Assembly: GCA_938743325.2 (NCBI GenBank)
Contig: OW568880.1
Coordinates: 248,001-312,000 of the forward strand
Direction of reading: 5' to 3'
From: Pycnococcus provasolii
Taxonomy: Eukaryota > Chlorophyta > Pseudoscourfieldiophyceae > Pseudoscourfieldiales > Pycnococcaceae
Length of the DNA: 64,000 nucleotides
In this document: in pieces, positions 20,459-29,084 of the stretch
How positions within the stretch are numbered: position 1 is the stretch's first letter
Layout of the letters: the number at the start of each line of letters is the position of its first letter
Position numbers and translations under genes: made by a program
The notes under the pieces: model-generated
The model's database searches: none
The model's input: the letters and a program-made list of their open reading frames with translations, nothing else
What the model was told of the DNA's origin: nothing

Positions 20459-21811
20459 TCAGTCTGCACTCGCAAGCACGACGTCCGCCTCCATCTCCTC
20501 GTATCTCGGATCGGTGCCACCTGACGCGGAGGCGGTGTCGTAGCGACGCCACTTGATGTGAAGCGTCTGGCCAGCCGTCGCGGCGGCGAGCGCTGCCGCG
20601 ACGTCGCCGGGACTTCGAATGGGACGAGTGCCGATGCCAATCAACACATCGCCGGGAACCACGCCACGGAGCTCGCGACGGGTCGCCAGCAAACCAGCTT
20701 TCGCGGCGGGGCCGGTCGCATCGACGGAGCTCACGAGCGCACCTTCGGGAGGCAGGCCGAATGCACCCAGAGTCTTCGCGCCATCGAACGTCGCTCCAAG
20801 GCTTGCCGGCATGGCAGTGGCGCCACTCGCTAAGCGGTCCACCACCGGAGCCGCAACGCTCAGCGGTATCGCAAAGCCAATTCCTGCGAATGCACCCGCT
20901 TTCTGCACAACAGCCGTGTTCAATCCGATCAGCTTGCCCTTCGAATTCAAAAGGGCGCCGCCGCTGTTGCCCGGATTGATTGCGGCATCCACCTGCACAC
21001 ATCCGCCCAAGATTGCACCACCCTCGCCTGGAACATCGCGATCAAGACCAGACACGATACCACTCGTCAAGGTGTTCGACCACCCAAACGGGTTGCCGAT
21101 GGCGTAGGCACGCTGCCCAACGACGAGCTGCGACGACAAGCTCGCGAGCTCGATCGGCGGGGGCGATAACGTCGGATCCTCGAGGCGCAAGACGGCGACA
21201 TCTCGTAGCGCGTCACTTCCGACGAGCGTCGCCGGCACCTCGCGCGTGCTGAAGCCATCAGGCAGCGTGACCCGAACGCGAGCAACCTTCCCACCCACCG
21301 CCTTTCCGCCGTACGCCTTGATCGCACTCGCAATGACGTGAGTGTTCGTCACGATGATGCCGTCTCCATATCCTGGCCACGCCACCCCGCTTCCGTTTCC
21401 CTGCGCTGCGTCCGCGAACGTGCGCGCGCTTCCCGGAGGAGGGATCGTAGAATCAAGCACGCTCACCACACTCTTCGCCGCGGCGTTGAATGACCTTGCA
21501 GACGCCGCCTCGTCTGGCAGGAGGTCCGCGTACGGGTCAGCGGCGTACGCGGGTTTGGCGCTTCTGATTGCCCCCGTCGTCACGCTTGCGATCGCGAGCA
21601 AGACGGCGCGTCTCTGCTGCGCGTGCTGGTGCTCGTCATCCTCATCCAAAGGGAGGGCCGTATCCCGAGCATCCGCACCGTGCACGCCCCAGGCGCACAG
21701 AGGACGCTGCTGCGTACGTGAGGGATCCCTTGCGTTGTATTTGTGGGAGTGAAGAGCTGTGTTATTGTGATTGTGAGGCAACAATGACCGACACGCAAGA
21801 GGCAACGGCAT
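20459..21811 (-). CDS. Deg/HtrA serine protease, probably thylakoid lumen
   Basis: 450 residues from the ATG at 21811. The trypsin-like triad is present: H158 in TNTHV, D204 in LRDVAVL, S283 in NPGNSGG. A PDZ domain follows (about 345-440) with GVVPGDVLIGIGTRPI. The N-terminus is a bipartite plastid leader: a chloroplast-type region, then RR (67-68) before a hydrophobic stretch ending AYA-A (90/91), a twin-arginine/lumen signal. One PDZ domain, as in Deg1/Deg8, which degrade damaged photosystem II proteins in the lumen. It is divergent with the macrodomain gene, sharing a 306-bp region that has a telomere-like array. Confidence 0.9.
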   Translation of the reverse strand: MPLPLACRSLLPHNHNNTALHSHKYNARDPSRTQQRPLCAWGVHGADARDTALPLDEDDEHQHAQQRRAVLLAIASVTTGAIRSAKPAYAADPYADLLPDEAASARSFNAAAKSVVSVLDSTIPPPGSARTFADAAQGNGSGVAWPGYGDGIIVTNTHVIASAIKAYGGKAVGGKVARVRVTLPDGFSTREVPATLVGSDALRDVAVLRLEDPTLSPPPIELASLSSQLVVGQRAYAIGNPFGWSNTLTSGIVSGLDRDVPGEGGAILGGCVQVDAAINPGNSGGALLNSKGKLIGLNTAVVQKAGAFAGIGFAIPLSVAAPVVDRLASGATAMPASLGATFDGAKTLGAFGLPPEGALVSSVDATGPAAKAGLLATRRELRGVVPGDVLIGIGTRPIRSPGDVAAALAAATAGQTLHIKWRRYDTASASGGTDPRYEEMEADVVLASAD

Positions 21812-21974
21812 GATACAGTAGACTAGTTCTCGCAAGCGAACCGAACGACGTGTGCAGAATAGAATGGATCCAACGCAAAACAAGGGCTCCGGAACCAGTA
21901 AAATATCAGCGCTCTGCTCTGCTCTGGTGTCTGGGTGACGAGGCCAAACTAAGGCCTTAGATTTTTTTCGCGCC

Positions 21975-22025
21975 GGGTTAGGGTTTAGGGTTAGGGTTTA
22001 GGGTTTAGGGTTAGGGTTAGGGTTA
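21975..22025. promoter_or_regulatory. Mixed TTAGGG/TTTAGGG array in a divergent promoter
   Basis: Eight units, some TTAGGG and some TTTAGGG (the plant form), between the Deg and macrodomain genes, about 165 bp and 93 bp from their respective ATGs. The mix of both forms in one array is notable. Confidence 0.6.
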
Positions 22026-22117
22026 CGACTTTGGTACCCCTCCCCCTCCTTGCCACCTCCACCTGGCACTTTTTTGTTTGTTTTTCGCGTACTACCAACT
22101 ATTTGGTGCAATTCTCC

Positions 22118-22735
22118 ATGCTGCGCGCGTACGTGCTCGCACAGTCGAACTCATCGTCGGTACGGCTCACGCTCGAGCGCGGCGACCTCACGAAGTGGGC
22201 GCCGAGACTGGTCACGGCCAACTCGGCGGCAATCGCAAACGCGGCGAACGAACGCATGCTCGGTGGAGGGGGCGTCGACGGCGCCATACACCGCGCCGCT
22301 GGACAAGCACTCCTCGAAGCGTGCCGCAACGTCCCGGAGACTCGGCCGGGAATTCGATGTCCGACGGGGGAGGCACGCATCACCTCAGCGGGAAATCTTG
22401 GAGTCGCGAAAGTGATTCATACCGTCGGACCAATCTATGACGCCGCGAACCCGTCTGAGAGCAAGGCGCTTCTGACTCGCGCGTATGCAAATAGCCTCGC
22501 AGTGGCGGCAGAAAACCAAATATCCGCCGTTGCCTTTCCAGCGATCAGCTGCGGCGTATTTGGTTATCCTATCCCCGACGCGGCGCACGTCGCGGTCGAA
22601 CAGGCAGTCATGCACGCAACGTCGGAGACGACCACTCTCAAAGAAATCGCTTTCGTGTTGTTTGACAACACGTGCTACGATGCATGGGTGGACGCGGTCA
22701 GGACGCAGAACCTCGAGAGCGTAGAAATCGCATAG
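22118..22735 (+). CDS. Macrodomain protein, MacroD-type
   Basis: 205 residues from the ATG at 22118, essentially one macrodomain. It has the ADP-ribose pocket motifs: IANAANERMLGGGGVDGAIHRAAG, with the catalytic-loop asparagines and glycines of MacroD1/2, and later SCGVFGYP. Proteins of this class remove ADP-ribose from proteins or hydrolyse O-acetyl-ADP-ribose. No targeting signal is obvious, so cytosol or nucleus. It is head-to-head with the Deg protease. A TGTAAC lies 14 bp after the stop codon. Confidence 0.9.
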   Translation: MLRAYVLAQSNSSSVRLTLERGDLTKWAPRLVTANSAAIANAANERMLGGGGVDGAIHRAAGQALLEACRNVPETRPGIRCPTGEARITSAGNLGVAKVIHTVGPIYDAANPSESKALLTRAYANSLAVAAENQISAVAFPAISCGVFGYPIPDAAHVAVEQAVMHATSETTTLKEIAFVLFDNTCYDAWVDAVRTQNLESVEIA

Positions 22736-22748
22736 CGCGTATCTAAGA

Positions 22749-22754
22749 TGTAAC
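22749..22754 (+). terminator. TGTAA poly(A) signal of the macrodomain gene
   Basis: TGTAAC 14 bp past the stop codon, within the short palindrome GATGTAACATC. Confidence 0.5.
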
Positions 22755-22825
22755 ATCTTCTTGTTCACCTGAACAAACAACTTTATCATACACAAACCTT
22801 CTTTCGCAGACCGGCTGGGAAAACA

Positions 22826-23003
22826 CTACCGTCGCGCGTCGTAACCTCCGTCTGCAAGTCCATCGTTGAAGGCGTGGTTGGCGCGTAAATGCCCCTCGCG
22901 CGATAGCTCTATAACGCGAAAAGAAGACTTCCGGGCGCCCAATTCACCAAGCCATGAAGCCAGCGCAACAAAGAACTTGACCACCTCTTCCAACTTCAGC
23001 CGT
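22826..23003 (-). CDS. Possible 3' exon of an unplaced gene
   Basis: A reverse-strand frame ending at 22826 reads like protein (RLKLEEVVKFFVALASWLGE, then KSSFRVIELSREGHLRAN). It is preceded by a plausible acceptor, GGTCAAACAG, and further upstream by TTCTCCGTTACAG, but no upstream exon in phase could be found. It may be the end of a small spliced gene or a chance frame. Confidence 0.3.
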
Positions 23004-23411
23004 CGATGAGAATCTGTTTGACCACCTACATACCTCTCTACTGTAACGGAGAAAACAATACAACAGGCATGGGTGATGGGACCAACCGCCACCACGTAAT
23101 ATTATGGACGATTAGGGAGAAGACCACGTGGTCCATGGAGATTTGCATTTGGAACCTTTACATAGTTCTACATACGTCGCCAATCGCCATCCCACCGGGT
23201 ATGTACTGTACTTTATTGAGTTTATTCCGCATACGTATCTCCGCGGAGAATAGGAGGAGGGTTCCCCCCCGCGGGCGCGGGGGGCCCGCACGCGTCGTTG
23301 GGCCTTGAGGGGGGGGGGGGGGGGGGGGAGTTAAGGGCGCCAATATCAGCCACAAACTCTCTCGCCCTCCCTTAAGATACTTCCTAGTTGGCATCTCCCC
23401 TATTTGATTTG
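23004..23411. other. Intergenic with a 20-G homopolymer
   Basis: The 5' region of the CIA30-like gene. It holds a 20-base G run (23309-23328), a G/C-rich block before it and no supported coding frame. Confidence 0.6.
23309..23328. repeat. Poly-G tract, 20 bases
   Basis: An uninterrupted G20 about 84 bp upstream of the CIA30-like ATG. It could form a G-quadruplex, and its length is liable to sequencing or assembly error. Confidence 0.9.
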
Positions 23412-25109
23412 ATGGCGGCCATGGGTTCGTTTTCGTCGTCCTCCTTTGCTCTCTTGTTACCTTGTGGTTGGATTTGGTTGGCCGTTCTTCTGTCTTGCTT
23501 GCCCTTGGCCACTTGCACGGCCGTGGACATGTCGCGATTCTATGTCACGCTCGACGGCGTGATGGGGGGACGCTCGTCTGGTGCCGTTCAGACGACACAA
23601 CAAGGACACCTGTTGTTTTCAGGAAATATCAACGTCTTAGGAGGAGGATTTGCGAACATTAGGACGTCCATACCAACGGCGAACTTTGCCAACTCGGAAG
23701 GACTGGTCATAGAATACGTGCCGAGACTACAGGGGGAAGGTGACCACGGCGTATCTCCACTCGGTGTACAAGTGCAGGTCTCGGACGGAAGATGTGCATG
23801 CCCCAAAATTGCGGCGTTCGGGCTTGCACCCGGTGCTGCGAACGGGCAAAAGGCGACTGCCGTCGTGCCCACCGCGGCGTGGGAGAATGGAAAGAACCAA
23901 GGGTGGAGGAGCTGCTCGTGCGATACTGACGTGACCCGCATCACGTCAATCTACCTGTACGTTCTTTTCCAGGAGGGAAGCTTTCAGATGGAGCTCGTCA
24001 ACCTGCGCCTCCTCGCTCCTGGGGAGAACTTGCCAGCCGTGAACTTGCCGACGTCGAGCCTGGAGAGCCTTTCGCCAAGCCACGGTGCTGCCAAGACCGC
24101 CGAACTACTGATTAATAACGCTGTCGAACGCGGAGTGTTATCCTTCAACAAGGGATATCCCGACATCTGCGCCGCAATCTACGCCAGTGCCCTCATGCAC
24201 CTCGCGACTGCGAACGACACACCTCAGTCTGTCAAAGATTCAGCGAAGGCGGCTTTGACGCATTCAGCGGCTGATTGGTCGACTTCGTACACGGGTGGAA
24301 ACAGCGCGCGCGCTTGGGCGCTTCGCCACATCGTCGATGACGCATGGGCAAAGGCCAAACACGCCTCGACGAATCCAACTGCATCGCCTGGCACTGACAT
24401 GACTATGGCAACCACACAGGTGAGTTCGTTATTGCTTTCTCCCCCGCCTTCCCCACCGCCACCCTCGCCGCCGCCACCGTCGCCGCCGCCACCGAGCACT
24501 ACGACCACCACCTCTACCCCTGAAGTCGTTTCATACACAACAACCTCAACCTCAACCTCAACCTCAACCTCAACCTTAACTACGACCACAACTACGACGA
24601 CGACAACAACAACTTCATCGACTACTCAGATCTCGACCACATCTACCACTGCGACAACAAGTCTGACCACAACAACGACTGCTGGCACCTTGATCACGAT
24701 TGTGACGTCTGCAGCCACCACCCAACCTGAAACGACCGCGATTACCACCACCTCCTCTACGGCTATTTCAACTAAATCCGCTGACTCCGAAACCGCCTCA
24801 CCCTCGCAGGCATCTTCGCGGGATTATGACATCTCATCGAAAATGGTCACATATGCAACCACAAACGCGAAGAAGGATTCGGACGCAGCAAGCGTCAATT
24901 TGGGATTGATAGTCGCTGTCACAATTTTGGCCACAGTCCTTGTCATGGGTGGCATTGGGCTCGCGGTGCATATGCGACGCAAACAAATCAAATCCGCTGA
25001 ACCCGTGACGGTCGGCGTGCCTGTAGTTGCCATGGCAGCTGCACCGCAACCGATGCAGGTTGACGGCACATCCACGGCCTCTTCCGTTAAATCTGCCTCG
25101 AATGTGTGA
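23412..25109 (+). CDS. Secreted CIA30-like domain with mucin-like stalk and one membrane span
   Basis: 565 residues from the ATG at 23412. A hydrophobic signal sequence (to about residue 40) precedes a CIA30/galactose-binding-like domain (about 42-210) with DGVMGGRSSG, LLFSGNI and GGFANIRT, the family's key strands. CIA30 is best known as a mitochondrial complex I assembly factor, but this copy has a secretory signal. A helical region with YPDICAAIYASALMHL follows, then a PPPPSPPPP stretch and a long T/S stalk, a likely heavily glycosylated segment as in algal cell-wall proteins. A membrane span (LGLIVAVTILATVLVMGGIG) and short basic tail end the protein. It looks like a type I surface protein; ligand unknown. 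Confidence 0.78.
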   Translation: MAAMGSFSSSSFALLLPCGWIWLAVLLSCLPLATCTAVDMSRFYVTLDGVMGGRSSGAVQTTQQGHLLFSGNINVLGGGFANIRTSIPTANFANSEGLVIEYVPRLQGEGDHGVSPLGVQVQVSDGRCACPKIAAFGLAPGAANGQKATAVVPTAAWENGKNQGWRSCSCDTDVTRITSIYLYVLFQEGSFQMELVNLRLLAPGENLPAVNLPTSSLESLSPSHGAAKTAELLINNAVERGVLSFNKGYPDICAAIYASALMHLATANDTPQSVKDSAKAALTHSAADWSTSYTGGNSARAWALRHIVDDAWAKAKHASTNPTASPGTDMTMATTQVSSLLLSPPPSPPPPSPPPPSPPPPSTTTTTSTPEVVSYTTTSTSTSTSTSTLTTTTTTTTTTTTSSTTQISTTSTTATTSLTTTTTAGTLITIVTSAATTQPETTAITTTSSTAISTKSADSETASPSQASSRDYDISSKMVTYATTNAKKDSDAASVNLGLIVAVTILATVLVMGGIGLAVHMRRKQIKSAEPVTVGVPVVAMAAAPQPMQVDGTSTASSVKSASNV

Positions 25110-25158
25110 AATCGACAGGGAAGGTTTCTTCTAAAGGTTATGTTACGAATGATTGCTT

Positions 25159-26625
25159 TTAAGTCAGAAGCGGTAGAAGCAAGTCGTCAAAATCGCGCAT
25201 GATTTGCGTGAAAAATGCGCTCGTATGATCCTCGCGGCGCGCTGCTTCCTCGTACATGGCAAGCGACGCCATCGAAAATGTTGAGAACCAATACCATGTC
25301 GCCTTAACTCCTCCTAAGCTCTTCGTGGCGGAGCATGCGAAGCACGAAATGGGTGGCAAGATCATCGCGGAAAAACCCACAAAACCAAACGCACCGGCGA
25401 TAAAGAGCCAAGTGAAGCCGCGCATGCGCCGCGCGCGCGCCCACCGTACAATTTGTGCGATAATGTACGTTCCGCATCCTCCTACGACGAAGTTGAAGTA
25501 GTTCACCGGATTTGAGGCCGTCATCGCCGCAGAAATGGACGCCATAACCGAGAGGACGATAATGCACAAGAAGTTCTTGCCAGACGGACCGGCGTCGAGC
25601 AGAAGTCCAGCATCGACGAGGCCGGCGTACGCGAGGGACACGGCAACTGCCGACGTCATTCCCATCACGAGTTTAAGCGCAACTTGGTAGAGTTGAGTTG
25701 CCGGCTGGAGTCCACACTCAACCTTAAACGCGCTGTGCGTGACGCCACCCAAAAGCATCATGCACGCGTAGAGCACGAATGCGATCGCGAGTGCGTGGCG
25801 TTCAGCCTGCACGCTTCGGATCGCCGCGGCGAAACCTACACCAACGCTTGCGAGTGCCGCGAAAGCGACGAGCGGGTTGCACAAACAGCCGTGTCCGACG
25901 ATTCGCGCGAGGAATTTGGGCACGAAGCAGTACAATGTGGGCAGCGTTGAACATGGGAGGCAAACGTCTTCCACTTTGCACGAGTCTGCCGACGGATGGT
26001 CGAAGTCGCTGCTTGGCGGATCTTGGCGCACCCATTTTTTGTACAGCACGGTGACGTTCAGAGTCGGTAGCTCGAGCTTGACAGGTATGGCTGCCGCGGA
26101 GATGACACGGAAGGGTATGTTTCGCGCGAGTCTCCCCAGCACACTTAGTCTGATGCTTCCAAATCCTACGTAGCTCGTGCACATGGAGCCTGCCGCCTTC
26201 ACCGCCTCGGCATCCGCGTCGTCTCCACAGGGAACAATGCCGTCGAACGTCGCTTTAGCCGCCGCGTCGGGCGCAACGACGAGCTGTCCGAGACTTCCTG
26301 GCGCGTGCCCTGTTTTGCACGTGTCGCCCTTTTCGTTTGCGTCTGTGTAGAAGGTGTTTGTGTAGTCGTTGTCGTCGTCCTCGTAGTGAACGACCGTGCG
26401 TAAGTTGGCAGACTTTGCGGCGAGCTTGGTTCCATCTGCGTTGACGAACACGGTCTGCGGCTGTTGTTTTTCCACCGTCGCACCCGTTCCTGTTTTTGCG
26501 ACGACTTGCACTGAGAAGGCGCGCGTGGGGAAGCCCGCGTACTCGCCCGCTGCGAAGTTGGCCGTCAGCCAGGTTGTCGTCACCGCCAGCAGCACGAGCG
26601 GCCGCAAACGCGCCACCCCCACCAT
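25159..26625 (-). CDS. Signal peptide, ectodomain and seven membrane spans; unknown
   Basis: 488 residues from the ATG at 26625. A signal peptide (LVLLAVTTTWLTANFAAG) leads an ectodomain of about 220 residues with paired cysteines (CGDD, CTSY, CKVEDVCLPC, CFVP). Then come seven hydrophobic spans between about residues 245 and 460: beginning near NPLVAFAALASVGVG, HALAIAFVLYACMM, ALKLVMGMTSAVAV, NFLCIIVLSVMAS, YFNFVVGGCGTYI, FTWLFIAGAFGF and ATWYWFSTFSMAS. A short acidic tail follows. The architecture resembles a receptor, but no receptor-family motif could be seen. It is tail-to-tail with the CIA30-like surface protein. Confidence 0.72.
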   Translation of the reverse strand: MVGVARLRPLVLLAVTTTWLTANFAAGEYAGFPTRAFSVQVVAKTGTGATVEKQQPQTVFVNADGTKLAAKSANLRTVVHYEDDDNDYTNTFYTDANEKGDTCKTGHAPGSLGQLVVAPDAAAKATFDGIVPCGDDADAEAVKAAGSMCTSYVGFGSIRLSVLGRLARNIPFRVISAAAIPVKLELPTLNVTVLYKKWVRQDPPSSDFDHPSADSCKVEDVCLPCSTLPTLYCFVPKFLARIVGHGCLCNPLVAFAALASVGVGFAAAIRSVQAERHALAIAFVLYACMMLLGGVTHSAFKVECGLQPATQLYQVALKLVMGMTSAVAVSLAYAGLVDAGLLLDAGPSGKNFLCIIVLSVMASISAAMTASNPVNYFNFVVGGCGTYIIAQIVRWARARRMRGFTWLFIAGAFGFVGFSAMILPPISCFACSATKSLGGVKATWYWFSTFSMASLAMYEEAARREDHTSAFFTQIMRDFDDLLLPLLT

Positions 26626-26909
26626 GATGAGTGGAGGGCAGGTGCGAAGATGGAGTGGTCGGAAAACGCGTCAAGCCTTTGACGGGTACAAATGCGCGTA
26701 CCATCCTATGTACCAAACATAACCTGATTTCGTGATGTCATTCATCATCGAGGTACGTGAAAAGCATGCGTGCTAACCTTAAGGTGATGAGGCTCCCTCC
26801 TCGTACATACTTCGATGCACCAGGTCTGCTGTCTGGACTCATCATTGGAGTTGTTTTCTTGGGGTATATGGAGATGCATGCTTTTTACAATGTCCCAAAA
26901 ACAACCTGT

Positions 26910-27070
26910 TCCACAGGTCGGCAGCAAGTTGCGGATGTCCCACTTTGGTCGTAGCCACAGGTCGGCAGCAAGTTGCAGATGTCCCACTTTGGTCGCAGCC
27001 ACAGGTCGGCAAAAAAACTTGGAAGACTGGAAGTGTCCCACTTTGGTCGTGGCCGCAGGTCGACAGGCAG
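26910..27070. repeat. Tandem repeat, unit about 44 bp, with TGTCCCACTTTGGTCG core
   Basis: Three successive units, the first two almost identical (ACAGGTCGGCAGCAAGTTGC, then GATGTCCCACTTTGGTCG), the third diverged. Further copies of the core occur at about 27870 and 27908. Confidence 0.85.
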
Positions 27071-27120
27071 TTCGCTGACTTCGCTCGGCCGCTAGCCCTA
27101 ACCAGGCTCAGCCGCGCATG

Positions 27121-27356
27121 TCATGTCGGTGGCTGTCGTTGTGTCACTGTCATTGTCGCTGTGTCGTTGTGTCACTGCCCAGGCCAGTGTGTCGCTGTGT
27201 CACTGTCGCTGTGTCACTGTCACTGTCGCTGTGTCGCTGTCACTGTCGCCGTGTCACTTGTGGCTGTGTCGCTGTGTCGCTGTCACTGTCGCTGTGTCAC
27301 TGTCACTGTCGCTGTGTCACTGTCACTGTCGTTGTGTCGCTGTGTCACTGGCCCAG
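27121..27356. repeat. GTCACTGTCGCTGT minisatellite
   Basis: Many irregular tandem copies of GTGTCACTGTCACTGTCGCT and shorter derivatives, giving open frames of C, V and S in several phases that should not be taken as genes. Confidence 0.9.
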
Positions 27357-27360
27357 GCCA

Positions 27361-27600
27361 GTGCAGTCTGGGACGTCCCTGCAGTCTCCATGCGCGCAGT
27401 GCGTAGCTCAGCGGCGCACACGGCCGCTAACGCTCAGCCGCGCACGTCATGTCGGTGGTTGTGTCGCTGGCTCGATGCGATGCGCCCCGCGCGCGGTGTC
27501 AGCGTCGATGCGCGTCGCGGCGCAGGCCAGTGCGGTCTTGGACGTCCTTGCAGTCTCCTTGCGTGCAGTGCGTAGCTCAGCAGCGCAGTGCGCCGCGCGC
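27361..27600. repeat. Duplicated segment, about 180 bp apart
   Basis: The block GGACGTCC-TGCAGTCTCC, then GCAGTGCGTAGCTCAGC, occurs near 27368-27412 and again near 27540-27584, next to further shared text (CAGCCGCGCA, TCATGTCGGTGG) that also occurs near 27110. Confidence 0.75.
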
Positions 27601-27907
27601 ATGAGCGCATCATGGCGCCATCATGGTCGTGAGAGGAAATGAATGAAGAATGAGAGGTCGTTCCCGACCTTTGAGTCGTTCCCGACCTGTACCCTGAGCT
27701 TAACCGTACATACCACACATGGTCGACGAAAACAAGAGTCGTTCCCGATGCAGCATACCATGCCATGCCATACCATACCATCCACCCATGCCAACCGTTG
27801 TGGAGTGGCCACCTCCTCCTCCTCCCCCACCACTGGACCAAAGTGCGCGACCGAAGTGAGACATTTGAATGTCCCACTTTGGTCGCGCACAAACAACGGG
27901 CAATTTG

Positions 27908-27980
27908 CATGTCCCACTTTGGTCGTGAGCCAACAGTGGCAAAATTTCCCACCCAAAACTCCCACGCAAAGTGGGACATG
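27908..27980. repeat. 14-bp inverted repeat, possible hairpin
   Basis: CATGTCCCACTTTG at 27908-27921 is matched in inverted orientation at 27967-27980 with a 45-base loop. A second small hairpin (GAGCTTG-CAAG-CAAGCTC) follows at about 27984-28001. Confidence 0.8.
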
Positions 27981-28732
27981 TGAGGAGCTTGCAAGCAAGC
28001 TCCCCGCCTTAAAACCCCACACAAATTGGGACATCCCCATTCCCCTTCCCTGAGTGTTTTGTTAAAGTATATTGGAGCGATAGACAGTCTCCATACTTCC
28101 TACACACGACTACATAGACTAACGAGCACACCTGACACCACGCTGCCACGATAAAATAGTCTACGGAACCGTACCACTTGCCGTACTGTAAATGATGAGC
28201 GATGAGGGACGGAGGGAGGGAGAGAGGCTCAGCGACGGCGACTCTGCGTGGTACGGTGGTGGCTCAGCTGTATTAGCGGGCATGGTGCCAAGGTGCGAAG
28301 CCCAAAGTGGTTCACCTCCAGGACTTCTTCCTCTTTCTTCCTTCTTTCTTCTTCCTTCTTTCTTCTTCCTTCTTCTTTCTGAGCAGCTGAGCAGCTGATG
28401 AGCAGCTCAGAGAAGGCTCAGAGAGGTCCTGCACTGAAGAGTCGTGCATGAGTCGTGCGCCTGACACCTGACTTGACTAGACTTCGTGTCACGTGTGGCT
28501 GTCAGACTTTTGTCTTCAGACTTCAGACGACAAGGTAGAAGGTGGTCGCGCAAATACTGTAGGGTCAGGTCCAAACAGGTACAGTAAAAGGTCCAAACGT
28601 CCCATCAACCAAGTACCAACCAAGTACCAACCAACCACTCAAGCACTCAACCGTCTCGTCAGTCAGGCATTCGTCGTTTCCAAAACCTGTGCTGTAGTTG
28701 GTACGAGGTAAAGTTTACTCGGTCCTTGCCTG

Positions 28733-28795
28733 AAGTCTCCTGAAGTCTCCTGAAGTCTCCTGAAGTCTCCTGATGAAGTCTCCTCTCCTGAAGTC
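28733..28795. repeat. TGAAGTCTCC decamer array
   Basis: Five to six tandem copies of TGAAGTCTCC, with slight decay at the right end. Confidence 0.9.
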
Positions 28796-29084
28796 TTTAT
28801 CGTCGTGTTGTCTCAGAGGCTCAGACGTGTTGCGTTGGCTGCGTCCGTGTTGCGTCCGGCCTCCTCCCCAGCGGCCCTTCTCCGTTCTCCCCCAACCCAA
28901 CCGGGAATTCTTGGTTTGCTTTTGTCGTCTCCATCCACGGTCCACCCACCCGGCTGCCCGGCCGGCCAGCCCGTTGGGGGCCCCGTTCCTCATCCTCTTT
29001 ATTATTCGGCCCATATTAAGGTTGCCCCCTTAAGGAGGTTGCCCCCTTAAGTTGGTAAAATTGTTTTTGTTCGCGGCCATATAT

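Larger units (their letters stand above)
26626..29084. other. Repeat-rich gene desert
   Basis: About 2.4 kb without a credible gene. It holds tandem and dispersed copies of a TGTCCCACTTTGGTCG unit, a GTCACTGTCGCTGT minisatellite, a duplicated 27.4-27.6 kb segment, polypyrimidine runs and a TGAAGTCTCC decamer array. Long open frames here come from the minisatellite. Confidence 0.75.

Noticed and set aside
27118-27642. Cys/Val/Ser-rich open frames in the gene desert
   Set aside because: They are made by the GTCACTGTCGCTGT minisatellite and exist in several phases; no start context or homology.
26626-29084. A retroelement or other mobile element in the gene desert
   Set aside because: No reverse transcriptase, integrase or transposase frame, no terminal repeats and no target-site duplication could be seen; only simple and tandem repeats.
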